Positions 45,436-53,820 are shown, counted from the stretch's first letter. The stretch is DNA of 64,000 bases from Maribacter huludaoensis (GCF_029350945.1 NZ_JARKMS010000006.1:186001-250000); one strand, 5' to 3'. Notes: generated by a model not told the origin, from the sequence alone. Numbers and translations are program-made.

Positions 45436-45792
45436 TTAAAGCTCGGTATATGTCTTAAAAGTGCCATCGCTATAAAACATTATTATGCGTTCTAATTTTT
45501 TACCTATGGTTTTATGGATTTTATCATTACTGCCTTTGGTGTTCTTTTGGGAATCTGAAGTTTTGGTTTTTGGATAATTGCCTTTACCGTACAGTAGCCA
45601 TTGTAGATCAACTTCAGGAAAGGCATCGTTCACCTTCATAATGAACTCTAAACTAGGTTTATTTCTTCCGTTTAAAATATGGGAAATGCTTGATCGTTGC
45701 ACAGCTATTAAATCTGCAAATGCGGCAGAAGAAAGTTCGTTATGCGTCAAAATTGTCTTTAACCTTGAAATGAAAGAAACAGTATCTAGCAT
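45436..45792 (-). CDS. XRE-family helix-turn-helix regulator
   Basis: A 118-residue DNA-binding protein. The HTH (about 5-62) shows LSSAAFADLIAVQRSSISHILNGRNKPSLEFIMKV, a clear Cro/CI-type fold, followed by DLQWLLYGKGNYP. The tail KLERIIMFYSDGTFKTYTEL is conserved in related flavobacterial regulators. A -7 box (TAGTTTTG on the minus strand, 45798-45805) sits 5 bp before the start codon, so the mRNA may be leaderless. The start overlaps an ATGTTTACAA sequence that recurs in the palindrome of the divergent gene, suggesting self-regulation. Confidence 0.8.
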   Translation of the reverse strand: MLDTVSFISRLKTILTHNELSSAAFADLIAVQRSSISHILNGRNKPSLEFIMKVNDAFPEVDLQWLLYGKGNYPKTKTSDSQKNTKGSNDKIHKTIGKKLERIIMFYSDGTFKTYTEL

Positions 45793-46013
45793 GTTTACAA
45801 AACTAATATTTTATATAAACCTAAACAGTTAAAAGAGATCTATAATACTGTTAAAAACATAGAATTGTTACAAGTTATAGTTTATTTTAATTTGTCTAAT
45901 AATCTGATTAATAATAAGTTGGTAAAATTTGGCAGTGGGTGTTTAGTAATGTGAATTTCTTGTGTTAATTATATAGTCTTGTGATATAATTAAATGTTTA
46001 CAATTGTAAACAT
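45791..46013. promoter_or_regulatory. Probable operator: 20-bp palindrome plus matching half-site between XRE and M14 genes
   Basis: ATGTTTACAATTGTAAACAT at 45994-46013 is a perfect palindrome that overlaps the -33 TTG of the M14 peptidase promoter. The same ATGTTTACAA half-site (10 of 10) lies at 45791-45800, over the start of the divergent XRE gene and its -7 box. Between them the 259-bp gap has no other gene. Binding by the XRE protein is inferred. Confidence 0.55.
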
Positions 46014-46030
46014 GGGCTGTAGTATTTTTG
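46004..46030 (+). promoter_or_regulatory. Promoter of the M14 peptidase gene
   Basis: TTG at 46004-46006 and TATTTTTG at 46023-46030 are 16 bp apart, one base short of the usual range. The -33 element lies inside the 20-bp palindrome. The start codon is 21 bp after the -7 box. Confidence 0.6.
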
Positions 46031-46051
46031 TGATTCTTTTAATTGGTTAAA

Positions 46052-47152
46052 ATGAAAGATTTGGATTATAATAAAATAATGGTGCCTAATATATCTGGAC
46101 GCTATGTGACATATGATCATATAAATGATTTTTTAAACTCGCTTCCGGATACTTTTAAAGTTGATGTTGTAGGTGAGTCTGTGCGAAAAGAACCTATTAC
46201 ATGTGTCACCTTTGGTAATGGACCTAACAAAATTTTGATGTGGTCTCAAATGCATGGGAATGAATCTACAACTACAAAAGCAGTGATTGATTTATTTAGT
46301 TTGCTTAGTAATGATGCGGGTGATGTTTCGCATATTTCAAGTTCTTGTACATTAAAGATCATTCCTATCTTAAATCCGGACGGAGCTCGAGATTATACCA
46401 GGTTCAATGCAAATGAAGTAGATTTGAACAGGGATGCTCAAGATTTGTCGCAACCAGAGAGCCTGGTTTTAAAAAAGGTTTTTGATGATTTTAAGCCTAA
46501 CTATTGTTTTAACTTGCATGACCAGCGTACCATATTCAATGTTGGTGAAACCAACAAACCTGCAACAGTTTCATTTTTAGCTCCAGCGTTTGATCAAGAG
46601 CGTAACAATTCACCTTCTCGTATGCTAAGCATGCAGTTAATAGCCGCAATGAACGAAGAAATGCAGAAAGAGATTCCTGGTCAGGTAGGAAGGTATGATG
46701 ATGGTTTTAATGCAAACTGTGTTGGCGATGCTTTTCAAATGAGAGAAACACCTACTGTTTTGTTTGAATCTGGGCACTATCCAGGTGACTATAATAGAAA
46801 TAAGACCAGAGCTTTAATCTTTAAATCAATTTTAAAAGCTATACATGTAATTTCTAAAAATAGTATAAATGATTATACTGTAACACAATATTTGTCTATC
46901 CCAGAAAACGGAAAGCAGTTTGTAGATATTTTGGTTATTAATCCAGATTACAAGGAAAACAAGACCACCAAAACCAAGATTGTACCCATACATTATAAAG
47001 AGGTCTTACATAATGGTGAAATACTTTTTGAACCTCAAGTGCATGTATTTGATAAGGTTCCTAATGAAATTTTTGGTCATAAGACATTGAATTGCAATGA
47101 TGAAAATGATCTTTTGTACTTAAAAGAGAATGGCTTAATGCATCTGCTTTAG
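46052..47152 (+). CDS. M14-family zinc carboxypeptidase-like protein
   Basis: The ATG at 46052 is preferred to the TTG at 46043 by codon and spacing to the promoter. The 366-residue protein has the M14 zinc site: MHGNES with His68 and Glu71, and His156 in FNLHDQRT; the general-base Glu239 lies in TVLFESGHYPGDYNR. No signal peptide is visible, so it is predicted cytoplasmic, unlike most secreted M14 enzymes. The C-terminal 100 residues have no clear motif. It is downstream of the operator shared with the XRE gene and upstream of an Lrp-type regulator. Confidence 0.85.
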   Translation: MKDLDYNKIMVPNISGRYVTYDHINDFLNSLPDTFKVDVVGESVRKEPITCVTFGNGPNKILMWSQMHGNESTTTKAVIDLFSLLSNDAGDVSHISSSCTLKIIPILNPDGARDYTRFNANEVDLNRDAQDLSQPESLVLKKVFDDFKPNYCFNLHDQRTIFNVGETNKPATVSFLAPAFDQERNNSPSRMLSMQLIAAMNEEMQKEIPGQVGRYDDGFNANCVGDAFQMRETPTVLFESGHYPGDYNRNKTRALIFKSILKAIHVISKNSINDYTVTQYLSIPENGKQFVDILVINPDYKENKTTKTKIVPIHYKEVLHNGEILFEPQVHVFDKVPNEIFGHKTLNCNDENDLLYLKENGLMHLL

Positions 47153-47271
47153 TGATATTTATTATCTTATTTCTTTGAAATAGTAATATTGTTTACATTT
47201 TCATTAAAAAAAATCAAGTTTCAATGAATTTAATGTGATTATTTTTTATTTTTGGCAAAAATTTTACAACT

Positions 47272-47751
47272 ATGGGCAAAGTCAAATTAGACGAAATAGA
47301 CCACCAAATTCTGGATATGTTGATTGACAATACCAGAACTCCTTTTACCGATATTGCAAAAAAACTTCTTATTTCTGCCGGTACCGTACACGTTAGAGTT
47401 AAGAAAATGGAAGAAGCCGGAATCATAAAAGGTTCTTCCCTTACGTTGGATTATGTGAAGCTTGGATATGCATTCATAGCATATGTAGGTATTTTTCTTG
47501 AAAAAACGCATCAAACCAAATTTGTACTTGAGCGTTTAAATCAGATACCTAATGTTACCATTGCACATATTACAACTGGTAAATTCAATATCTTCTGTAA
47601 AATTAGAGCAAAGGATACAACCCATGCCAAAAATATTATTTTTAAAATTGATGATATAGATGGTATTAGTAGAACAGAAACGATGATTTCATTAGAGGAA
47701 AGCTTTAATGATAAGAAACGTTTAATGCATACCATATTTAATGAGCTATAA
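47272..47751 (+). CDS. Lrp/AsnC-family transcriptional regulator
   Basis: A 159-residue regulator. The N-terminal HTH (about 6-55, LDEIDHQILDMLIDNTRTPFTDIAKKLLISAGTVHVRVKKMEEAG) and the C-terminal RAM ligand domain (about 68-150, IAYVGIFLEKTHQTKFVLERL) are complete. Such proteins sense amino acids and regulate their metabolism; its nearest genes give no firm target. A -7 box TATTTTTG (47247-47254) precedes it by 17 bp, and a TGTTTACA sequence resembling the upstream XRE operator half-site lies at 47190-47197. Confidence 0.9.
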   Translation: MGKVKLDEIDHQILDMLIDNTRTPFTDIAKKLLISAGTVHVRVKKMEEAGIIKGSSLTLDYVKLGYAFIAYVGIFLEKTHQTKFVLERLNQIPNVTIAHITTGKFNIFCKIRAKDTTHAKNIIFKIDDIDGISRTETMISLEESFNDKKRLMHTIFNEL

Positions 47752-47777
47752 ATAAAGATATACTCAATAACTTATGG

Positions 47778-47807
47778 AGCCCGGTTATATGATAATTGGG
47801 CTTTTTT
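47778..47807 (+). terminator. Rho-independent terminator of the Lrp gene
   Basis: AGCCCGGTTAT and ATAATTGGGCT pair over 11 bp (two G-T pairs), loop of 3 bases, then TTTTTT. It lies 26 bp after the Lrp stop. Confidence 0.75.
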
Positions 47808-47831
47808 CATTTTCAATTTTAATTACTTAAA

Positions 47832-48353
47832 ATGACAGTTAAAGATTTACAACAAGACGAATTCCAATTTTTCTATGGTACTTATTTAAAGACCTTAGAT
47901 GTTAATGAAGATTTGAAGTCAGCTTTGTTGAAGGGACGAAAAAGTATAGAAGATTTGGTTCACGGTCTTACCGAGGATCAATTTTTGTATAGTTATGGTG
48001 AAGGAAAGTGGACCGTGGCCGAAGTATTGGTTCATTTAATTGATACGGAACGTGTATTTCAATATCGCGCTTTTAGAATTTCTAGAAATGATAAAACTGC
48101 TTTACCAGGTTTTGATCATAATATTTTTGTACTTGAGAGCAATGCAAACGAACGTACCAAGGAAGATATATTAAAGGAATATCTTACTGTACGTGATGCT
48201 TCCATTAGTTTGTTTGATAATATGTTGAATAAAAATTTAAAAAGAATAGGTACGGCAAGTGGTATACCTTGGTCCGTTGCCGCTTTGGGCTTGGTAATAA
48301 GTGGGCATCAAAGGCATCATGAAAATATACTGCACGAGCGTTATTTTAATTAA
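47832..48353 (+). CDS. DinB-family (DinB_2) putative metal-binding protein
   Basis: A 173-residue helical-bundle protein. The DinB-type metal His residues appear in EVLVHLIDTERVFQYR (first) and GHQRHHENILHERY (second and third). The family includes damage-inducible and thiol-transferase proteins; in bacillithiol-using species related proteins (BstA/YfiT) act as bacillithiol S-transferases. With bshB1 also in this window that link is attractive but unproven. Its stop shares TTAA with the convergent gene. Confidence 0.8.
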   Translation: MTVKDLQQDEFQFFYGTYLKTLDVNEDLKSALLKGRKSIEDLVHGLTEDQFLYSYGEGKWTVAEVLVHLIDTERVFQYRAFRISRNDKTALPGFDHNIFVLESNANERTKEDILKEYLTVRDASISLFDNMLNKNLKRIGTASGIPWSVAALGLVISGHQRHHENILHERYFN

Positions 48354-48679
48354 TCGAACTCTTCTTCGGTTTCCGTTTCAAAATTAAGATCAAGTGTTCT
48401 TGTCATTTCTTCGGACTGCATTACCTCTTCTGGAGTTTTAGGTTCAAGCTCTTTTTCTATATTTTCCTCAAAGTTTGCTATGAAGTTAGAAAGGCTTTTG
48501 CTGATTTTGACCAAGTATAGTGTGTCTGCAGTCTTTAATTCAACAGCTTCAACATAATCTCCATTTATATTTTTAAAAGTGATAATGTCTTCGTCCCCAT
48601 AGCCATGTGGGTATGTCTCTATTAATAATGATGCTAACTTGTGGTCCAATTTACGGTAATCGATAAGGCGTCGTGTCAT
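48350..48679 (-). CDS. Small acidic protein of unknown function
   Basis: A 109-residue protein. The N-terminal half has basic MTRRLIDYRKLDHKLASLLIETYPHGYGDEDIITF and a beta-like FKNINGDYVEAVELKTADTLYLVKIS segment, and the C-terminal half is a glutamate/threonine-rich tail (EEVMQSEEMTRTLDLNFETETEEEF). I recognise no domain. The acidic tail and lack of membrane spans suggest a soluble cytoplasmic protein. The gene lies between the convergent dinB and the aroB gene, on the same strand as aroB, and overlaps dinB by 4 bp. Confidence 0.6.
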   Translation of the reverse strand: MTRRLIDYRKLDHKLASLLIETYPHGYGDEDIITFKNINGDYVEAVELKTADTLYLVKISKSLSNFIANFEENIEKELEPKTPEEVMQSEEMTRTLDLNFETETEEEFD

Positions 48680-48787
48680 AACTGTTTTATTTATAGAAGG
48701 TTGTGTTTATCTATAACTAAACTAGTCATTTATGCTACATATCGTTTTATAGAGTTGTGAAAACACTATTTTAGGTAGGTGAAGTTT

Positions 48788-49849
48788 TTAAACTTTGTAG
48801 TAAGCAAATGCATCGGTAAATAATTCAACGGGAATTTCAACGTCAACAACAGGTTCTCCAATGTTTTTCAATAACACAAAATTCACTTTCCCATGAGAAT
48901 TTTTCTTGTCGTATTTCATCAATTTTAAAATATTCTCAATGTCGGTATCTGAAAATTCTACTTTATCATATTTATTTAAGAAAGTAGATTTTATGTCCTC
49001 TAAAGATTGCTCGGATAAACCTAAAATTTTGTGAGATAGATAACCTTCTAAAATCATACCAACGGCAATTGCTTCGCCATGTAATAACATTTCTTTGGAT
49101 GCATTCTCCAAAAAGTAGGATTCTATAGCATGCCCAAGTGTATGGCCGTAATTCAAAATTTTTCGTATGTTCTGTTCCGTAGGGTCTTTAAGTACGACTT
49201 CATTTTTTATTTGAATAGAGGTAAGAATATGACTTTTCATATGCTCTAGGCTTTGGGCCTCTTTTAAAGCTTCCCAATAGGTTTTGTCCTTTATAAGACC
49301 ATGCTTGAGCATTTCCGCAAAACCACTAATAATTTGTCTTTTTTCTAATGTATCAAGAAAATCAGGCACTACAAGTACCATTGCAGGTTGGTTTATAACA
49401 CCAACTTGATTTTTTAAAGCACCTAAATCTATGCCGGTTTTACCGCCAACAGAAGCATCTACCATAGATAGTAGGGTGGTAGGTACATTAATAAAATCTA
49501 TACCCCTTTTAAAGGTTGAGGCTATAAACCCTCCCATATCCGTAAGAACTCCGCCTCCTAAGTTTATTAAAACACTTTTTCTGTCTGCTCCTAATTCAGA
49601 CAAAGCTTCCCAAACACCTACGCAGGTTTCAATATTCTTATTGATTTCGCCAGATTCTATTTCAATAATCTCAAATTGATATTCACCATTTATCTCTGCC
49701 ATAAAATTTGGCAAACAAAGTTCGTGTGTGTTCTCATCAACTAGAATAAAAACTATAGAATATTTTTTATTGGCTAAATGAGTATTTAAAGCTTTAAAGG
49801 CTTCTTCGTTAAAATGTACTGCGTAAGAATCTGAGATTATGGAATCCAT
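48788..49849 (-). CDS. aroB: 3-dehydroquinate synthase
   Basis: A 353-residue enzyme of the shikimate pathway that cyclises DAHP to 3-dehydroquinate. It shows GGGVLTDMGGFIASTFKRGI (NAD/substrate region, about 100-120), VPTTLLSMVDASVGGKTGID (about 122-140), and the zinc-binding NYGHTLGHAIES and LHGEAIAVGM segments (about 230-262). The length is normal for AroB. The proDH gene is divergent from it with 110 bp between; no -7 box was found on the minus strand. Confidence 0.95.
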   Translation of the reverse strand: MDSIISDSYAVHFNEEAFKALNTHLANKKYSIVFILVDENTHELCLPNFMAEINGEYQFEIIEIESGEINKNIETCVGVWEALSELGADRKSVLINLGGGVLTDMGGFIASTFKRGIDFINVPTTLLSMVDASVGGKTGIDLGALKNQVGVINQPAMVLVVPDFLDTLEKRQIISGFAEMLKHGLIKDKTYWEALKEAQSLEHMKSHILTSIQIKNEVVLKDPTEQNIRKILNYGHTLGHAIESYFLENASKEMLLHGEAIAVGMILEGYLSHKILGLSEQSLEDIKSTFLNKYDKVEFSDTDIENILKLMKYDKKNSHGKVNFVLLKNIGEPVVDVEIPVELFTDAFAYYKV

Positions 49850-49929
49850 TGAAAATATGGCTTTTTTTGTTTGCTATTCTAGCACAAAATAAAGGTTATT
49901 TTTAGTCTTAAGATTATAAATTCTGTTAT

Positions 49930-49937
49930 TATATTTG
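49930..49937 (+). promoter_or_regulatory. -7 element of the proline dehydrogenase gene
   Basis: TATATTTG is an exact consensus match 22 bp before the ATG at 49960. No -33 TTG is found at the usual distance. Confidence 0.5.
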
Positions 49938-49959
49938 ATCGTTATTGAAATAATAAAGA

Positions 49960-51126
49960 ATGGACCAAATTTTTGAAAATACTGCAACTGCATTTGCCTT
50001 AAAAACCGATTCGGAATTAGAAAGAGCTTACTTTCTTTTTAAAATGATTTCCAATGAACCCTTGGTGAAAATGGGATCGGTTATTACCAATTTTGCCTTT
50101 AAGGCACACTTGCCGGTAGAAAGTTTGATCAGGGCAACCGTTTTTGATCATTTTTGTGGTGGGGTAAACGAACGTGACTGTTTGCCCGTTGTGGATCGTA
50201 TGTGGGAAAAAGGCGTATGTTCCGTACTTGATTATTCTGTGGAAGGAAAAGAAGAAGAAGACCCTTTTGATGTTGCTACAGATATTATTTTAACCATTTT
50301 GGATTTCGTAAAAGAGAAAGAAGCAATTCCATATGCTGTTTTTAAACCAACAGGTTTCGGTCGTTTTGCACTGTATCAAAAAATTAGCAAAAAGAAAGCA
50401 CTTACCAAATCAGAGGAAGAAGAATGGCAGCGTGTAGTCAATAGGTTTGATAAGGTATGTAAAAAAGCTCACGATCTTGAAGTATCCTTGCTGATAGACG
50501 GGGAAGAAAGTTGGATGCAAGATGCCGCTGATGATTTGGCAGAGCAAATGATGCGTAAGTATAATAAGAAAAAGAGAATTGTTTTTAATACGTTGCAGAC
50601 CTATAGATGGGATCGTTTGCCATATTTGAAGGCGTTACATGAACGTGCCGTTTCTGATGGTTTTCTGGTAGGAATGAAGGTTGTAAGAGGTGCTTACATG
50701 GAGAAAGAAAATGACCGTGCTAAAGAAATGGGTTATGTTTCCCCTATTTGTAAGAGCAAAGAAGAGACCGATGCTAATTTCAATGCAACCATAGCGTATA
50801 TGATAGATAACCTTGATGTGCTTTCCATTTTTGCAGGTACTCATAATGAGGAGAGTTGCTATAAGTTAATGGAATTAATGGAGGAGAGAGGTATCGAAAA
50901 AAATAATACACATATCTGGTTTGGTCAATTGTATGGTATGAGCGATCATATTTCTTACAATTTAGCTGCTAATGGGTATAATGTTGCCAAATATTTGCCG
51001 TTTGGACCAGTACGGGACGTTATGCCATATCTGATCAGGAGAGCTGACGAAAATACCTCGGTTGCCGGGCAGACTAGTAGAGAGTTGTCCCTGTTAAAAA
51101 AAGAAAGAAAGCGTAGAAAAATGTAG
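49960..51126 (+). CDS. putA: Proline dehydrogenase
   Basis: A 388-residue FAD-dependent monofunctional proline dehydrogenase (PRODH barrel). Motifs: AVFKPTGFGRFALYQK (about 128-143), DGEESWMQDAADDL, FNTLQTYRWDRLPYLKALH, KVVRGAYMEKEN, FAGTHNEES and the C-terminal FGQLYGMSDHISYNLAANGYNVAKYLPFGPVRDVMPYLIRRADEN block that forms the FAD pocket. It oxidises proline to pyrroline-5-carboxylate at the membrane. No P5C dehydrogenase domain is fused, so it is the separate enzyme typical of flavobacteria. The symbol follows the family and is not exact. Confidence 0.92.
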   Translation: MDQIFENTATAFALKTDSELERAYFLFKMISNEPLVKMGSVITNFAFKAHLPVESLIRATVFDHFCGGVNERDCLPVVDRMWEKGVCSVLDYSVEGKEEEDPFDVATDIILTILDFVKEKEAIPYAVFKPTGFGRFALYQKISKKKALTKSEEEEWQRVVNRFDKVCKKAHDLEVSLLIDGEESWMQDAADDLAEQMMRKYNKKKRIVFNTLQTYRWDRLPYLKALHERAVSDGFLVGMKVVRGAYMEKENDRAKEMGYVSPICKSKEETDANFNATIAYMIDNLDVLSIFAGTHNEESCYKLMELMEERGIEKNNTHIWFGQLYGMSDHISYNLAANGYNVAKYLPFGPVRDVMPYLIRRADENTSVAGQTSRELSLLKKERKRRKM

Positions 51127-51134
51127 TTAATGAA

Positions 51135-51524
51135 TTACTCTATTTCTACTTTTTGCAAAATAGCTTTTTCCCTACAATTTCTTACTGTAAATATATAATC
51201 AAGTTCCTTGTAGTCAGACTCAACAACGTAAGTCTTACAGGGAACTGATTTTGTATCACTTTTACTGAAATCTACATCACCTTCGGTTAAAATGTACGTA
51301 ACTGCGACAGAATCTAATTGATATTCTTGGAGTTGTTTTTTGGCTTCATCACTGTAATGCATAGATTTGGAGCGAATATCTTTAAGCGTTCTGCAGTCTG
51401 GTAGATAACAGAAATAAACTCCTGTTTCTTGAGATTTCTTTTTTAGAAAAAAGGTTAGAAAAATGATACCTATTGAAAGGCCTACCAGGAAAAAACCTAA
51501 CCTCTTAACAAAATCCATATTCAT
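51135..51524 (-). CDS. Small membrane-anchored protein, possibly DUF4258-like
   Basis: A 129-residue protein with one N-terminal membrane span (about 9-27, LGFFLVGLSIGIIFLTFFL) and a short periplasmic or cytoplasmic domain. GVYFCYLPDCRTLKDIRSKSMHYSDEAK has two Cys four apart, and SVPCKTYVV and RNCREKA supply two further cysteines, so disulfides or a metal site are possible. I recall similar proteins labelled DUF4258 beside ald in other flavobacteria, but this is uncertain. It lies 69 bp upstream of the ald stop on the same strand, in reverse transcription order: ald is upstream. Confidence 0.6.
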   Translation of the reverse strand: MNMDFVKRLGFFLVGLSIGIIFLTFFLKKKSQETGVYFCYLPDCRTLKDIRSKSMHYSDEAKKQLQEYQLDSVAVTYILTEGDVDFSKSDTKSVPCKTYVVESDYKELDYIFTVRNCREKAILQKVEIE

Positions 51525-51593
51525 AGCTCATGCATTTAAAGTCGCGAAATTATGCCTTTTAAAATGGAATGGAAAAAGAATGGCTTAAGTAAT

Positions 51594-52793
51594 CTAAAAA
51601 ATCAAGAAATTTATATCGCTATATTGCAAATCGAACCATTCTCCTACAGACTTATTTGTTAGAATACCATGGTACATATACAGACCGTTACGTAAACCTT
51701 TATCAAAACGTAGGGAATTCTCTAGCCCACCGTCTTCTCCAATTTTTAGTAAATAAGGTGTAAATATGTTGCTTATACTTACCGATGCCGTTTTTGGATA
51801 TCTAGAAGGAATATTGGGTACGCCGTAGTGAATAACATCGAACTTTTTTCTTGTGGGTTTATTGTGGTCAGTGATTTCACTGGTTTCAAAGCAACCACCG
51901 GTATCAATACTTACATCAATAATTACCGCACCTTTTTTCATGTGCTCTACCATTGTACTGGTTACTACAACAGGAGATCTATCCTTGCCACGTGTTGCGC
52001 CAATAGCTACATCACAGCGTTTTAAGGCTTTTAAAAGGTTTTTTGGTTGAATAGTAGAGGTGTAGACCGTTTGTTTTAGGTTGGTCTGTATATTTCTTAA
52101 TTTGGTGATAGAGTTATCAAAAACCTTAACGTTCGCACCAATACCAATAGCTGAACGTGCAGCAAATTCACCAACTGTTCCAGCTCCAATGATCACGACT
52201 TCTACAGGTGGCACACCGCTTATGTTGCCGAACATTAGCCCATTACCATTATTATTTGCAGCCATTAATTCTGCGGCGATCAATACTGATGATATCCCTG
52301 CAATTTCACTAAGTGATCGCACTGCTGGATATTTTCCTTCCTCATCCCTAATGTATTCAAAAGCAATGGCAGTAATCCGTTTTTTGGCCAACTCTTCAAA
52401 ATACTCTTTGTATTGGGTTTTTATTTGAAGAGCGGATATTATTGTTGTTTGCGGATTAACGTACTCAATTTCCGTTAACGTAGGGGGTTCAACTTTTAAG
52501 ATTAACGGACAGGCAAAAACCTTTTTGATATCTCTGGTAATCTCCCCGCCTGCGGTTATATAATCTGCATCAGAAAAATGGGCGCCTTCACCTGCGCCAG
52601 ATTCTATAAGCACCCTATGGCCATTAGCGGTAATAGCGTTAACGGCATCTGGAGTAAGACAAATTCTTTTTTCTTGATATTGGTTTTCTTTTGGAATACC
52701 AATGAACAATTCACCTTTTTGACGTAAAACTTCTAAGGTTTCTTCTTGCGGAATTAATTGATGCTTACTAAAAGGGGAGGTGGGTTGATTCAT
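51594..52793 (-). CDS. ald: Alanine dehydrogenase
   Basis: A 399-residue enzyme of the alanine dehydrogenase/PNT-alpha family that converts L-alanine to pyruvate with NAD. It has the N-terminal GIPKENQYQEKRICLTPDAV and HRVLIESGAGEGAHF segments and a Rossmann domain with VVIIGAGTVGEFAARSAIGIGANVKVFD (about 196-223), followed by GATRGKDRSPVVV, IIDVSIDTGGCFETS and VPNIPSRYPKTAS. A -7 box TACATTTG (52833-52840) precedes it on the minus strand, about 40 bp from the start. Its tail is longer than in Bacillus Ald. Confidence 0.88.
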   Translation of the reverse strand: MNQPTSPFSKHQLIPQEETLEVLRQKGELFIGIPKENQYQEKRICLTPDAVNAITANGHRVLIESGAGEGAHFSDADYITAGGEITRDIKKVFACPLILKVEPPTLTEIEYVNPQTTIISALQIKTQYKEYFEELAKKRITAIAFEYIRDEEGKYPAVRSLSEIAGISSVLIAAELMAANNNGNGLMFGNISGVPPVEVVIIGAGTVGEFAARSAIGIGANVKVFDNSITKLRNIQTNLKQTVYTSTIQPKNLLKALKRCDVAIGATRGKDRSPVVVTSTMVEHMKKGAVIIDVSIDTGGCFETSEITDHNKPTRKKFDVIHYGVPNIPSRYPKTASVSISNIFTPYLLKIGEDGGLENSLRFDKGLRNGLYMYHGILTNKSVGEWFDLQYSDINFLIF

Positions 52794-52832
52794 AACTTAA
52801 TAATGAGTTGTTCAAATCATTGACTTGAAACT

Positions 52833-52840
52833 CAAATGTA
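52833..52840 (-). promoter_or_regulatory. -7 element of ald
   Basis: On the minus strand TACATTTG matches TAnnTTTG and gives a leader of about 35 nt. No -33 TTG lies 17-23 bp upstream. Confidence 0.45.
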
Positions 52841-52889
52841 CAATTTTTAAAGAAATGAATGATTTGTCCTATTTAAAGATATTTAATGG

Positions 52890-53531
52890 TTACGATTTTA
52901 AATGTAACCAGCTTTCTATACGATGTTGAACGGTTTTAAAAATGTTCTCTAAATTTCCTGTAGAGAGACTAGAATTTATATCGTCAGATATAGATTGCTT
53001 TTCATTAAGTACACCATCTTTACTTTTATCGTTGGTATAACCTTTAGCTTTTAATTCTTCAAGTTCTGCCTCCATAGCTTCTAGGTCTATACCATGAACG
53101 TGTTTATCGTAAAGTTTTATACGAATAAAATATACTGATGGTATCGTAATCATACAAATTGGAATCAGCCACCATATATTGTCAGTGTCAATCATATTGT
53201 CAGAGTCATAGAACACTTCAAACATTTGAAATGCGTACATAGCTATTGGAATGATGATGATATGGTACCACCAATCACGTGAAGTAAGGAACCAAAAAAT
53301 CATTAAATAAAGAGGAACTATTTTAGAAGTAAGATACCATAGGTAAGTTAGAGTATCGGGAAATCCATTGTTTCCTAAGGTGAGTCCTAAAATTAAAGCG
53401 TCACCATGTTCGTCATAAGGCAAATAGTCGTAAACCTTATATAGAAAAGGAGAAATTGCTATAAAAAAGACTAGAAGAGTTTCTAGAAATATCTTCTTTT
53501 TAGCTTTCTTTTTTTTTGTTTTATTGATCAT
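52890..53531 (-). CDS. Multi-span membrane protein of unknown function with acidic cytoplasmic tail
   Basis: The ATG at 53531 is preferred to the in-frame GTG at 53537. The 213-residue protein starts with a highly basic NKTKKKKAKKKIF, then has about four hydrophobic segments (17-37, 60-85, 88-105 and 122-140), a loop DSDNMIDTDNIWWLIP between the last two, and a charged, helical C-terminal region (about 145-213, LEAMEAELEELKAKG) with Ser/Asn-rich patches. I recognise no family. Basic start plus spans suggest an inner-membrane protein with its tail inside. Confidence 0.6.
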   Translation of the reverse strand: MINKTKKKKAKKKIFLETLLVFFIAISPFLYKVYDYLPYDEHGDALILGLTLGNNGFPDTLTYLWYLTSKIVPLYLMIFWFLTSRDWWYHIIIIPIAMYAFQMFEVFYDSDNMIDTDNIWWLIPICMITIPSVYFIRIKLYDKHVHGIDLEAMEAELEELKAKGYTNDKSKDGVLNEKQSISDDINSSLSTGNLENIFKTVQHRIESWLHLKS

Positions 53532-53584
53532 TTGCACAATAGTATTACTATATGCTAACGAACGATATTACTAATTATTATAAA

Positions 53585-53612
53585 CAAAAAGAGAGCATTC
53601 AAATGCTCTCTT
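53585..53612 (-). terminator. Rho-independent terminator of the small 43-codon gene
   Basis: AAGAGAGCATT and AATGCTCTCTT form an 11-bp perfect stem with a 2-base loop; on the minus strand TTTTTG follows. It lies 26 bp after the stop of the small gene. Confidence 0.85.
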
Positions 53613-53638
53613 CTTTATGATTATAACAAACTTTTAAG

Positions 53639-53770
53639 TTATATTCTTTTTGTTAACTTTCTTTTGTCAACATTTGTGTCTTGATTGTCAATATCAACAA
53701 TAGGTGCAGTCATTGCTAAAAGAAATAAGCCTAATGCGATTGATGCTAATAAAGTCTTTTTGTTTTTCAT
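53639..53770 (-). CDS. Small 43-residue exported or membrane peptide
   Basis: The frame begins MKNKKTLLASIALGLFLLAM and ends TNVDKRKLTKRI at a TAA. A short positive start, a hydrophobic stretch (about 7-20), then TAPIVDIDNQ look like a signal peptide with a small acidic-then-basic mature part, or a single-span anchor. A -7 box TACGTTTG lies 42 bp upstream, a 14-bp palindrome (53792-53805) lies in the leader, and a strong terminator follows: this is the full architecture of an independent gene. It is too short for usual gene finders. The family is unknown. Confidence 0.65.
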   Translation of the reverse strand: MKNKKTLLASIALGLFLLAMTAPIVDIDNQDTNVDKRKLTKRI

Positions 53771-53791
53771 TTTCAAGGGGTTTTTGGTTAT

Positions 53792-53820
53792 ACTAAATAT
53801 TTAGTTCTCCTACAAACGTA
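53792..53820 (-). promoter_or_regulatory. Promoter and palindrome of the 43-codon gene
   Basis: TACGTTTG on the minus strand (53813-53820) matches the -7 consensus. ACTAAATATTTAGT (53792-53805) is a perfect 14-bp palindrome just downstream of the predicted start site. The rest of the interval to 53993 (about 170 bp) holds no gene or other signal I can see. Confidence 0.5.
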
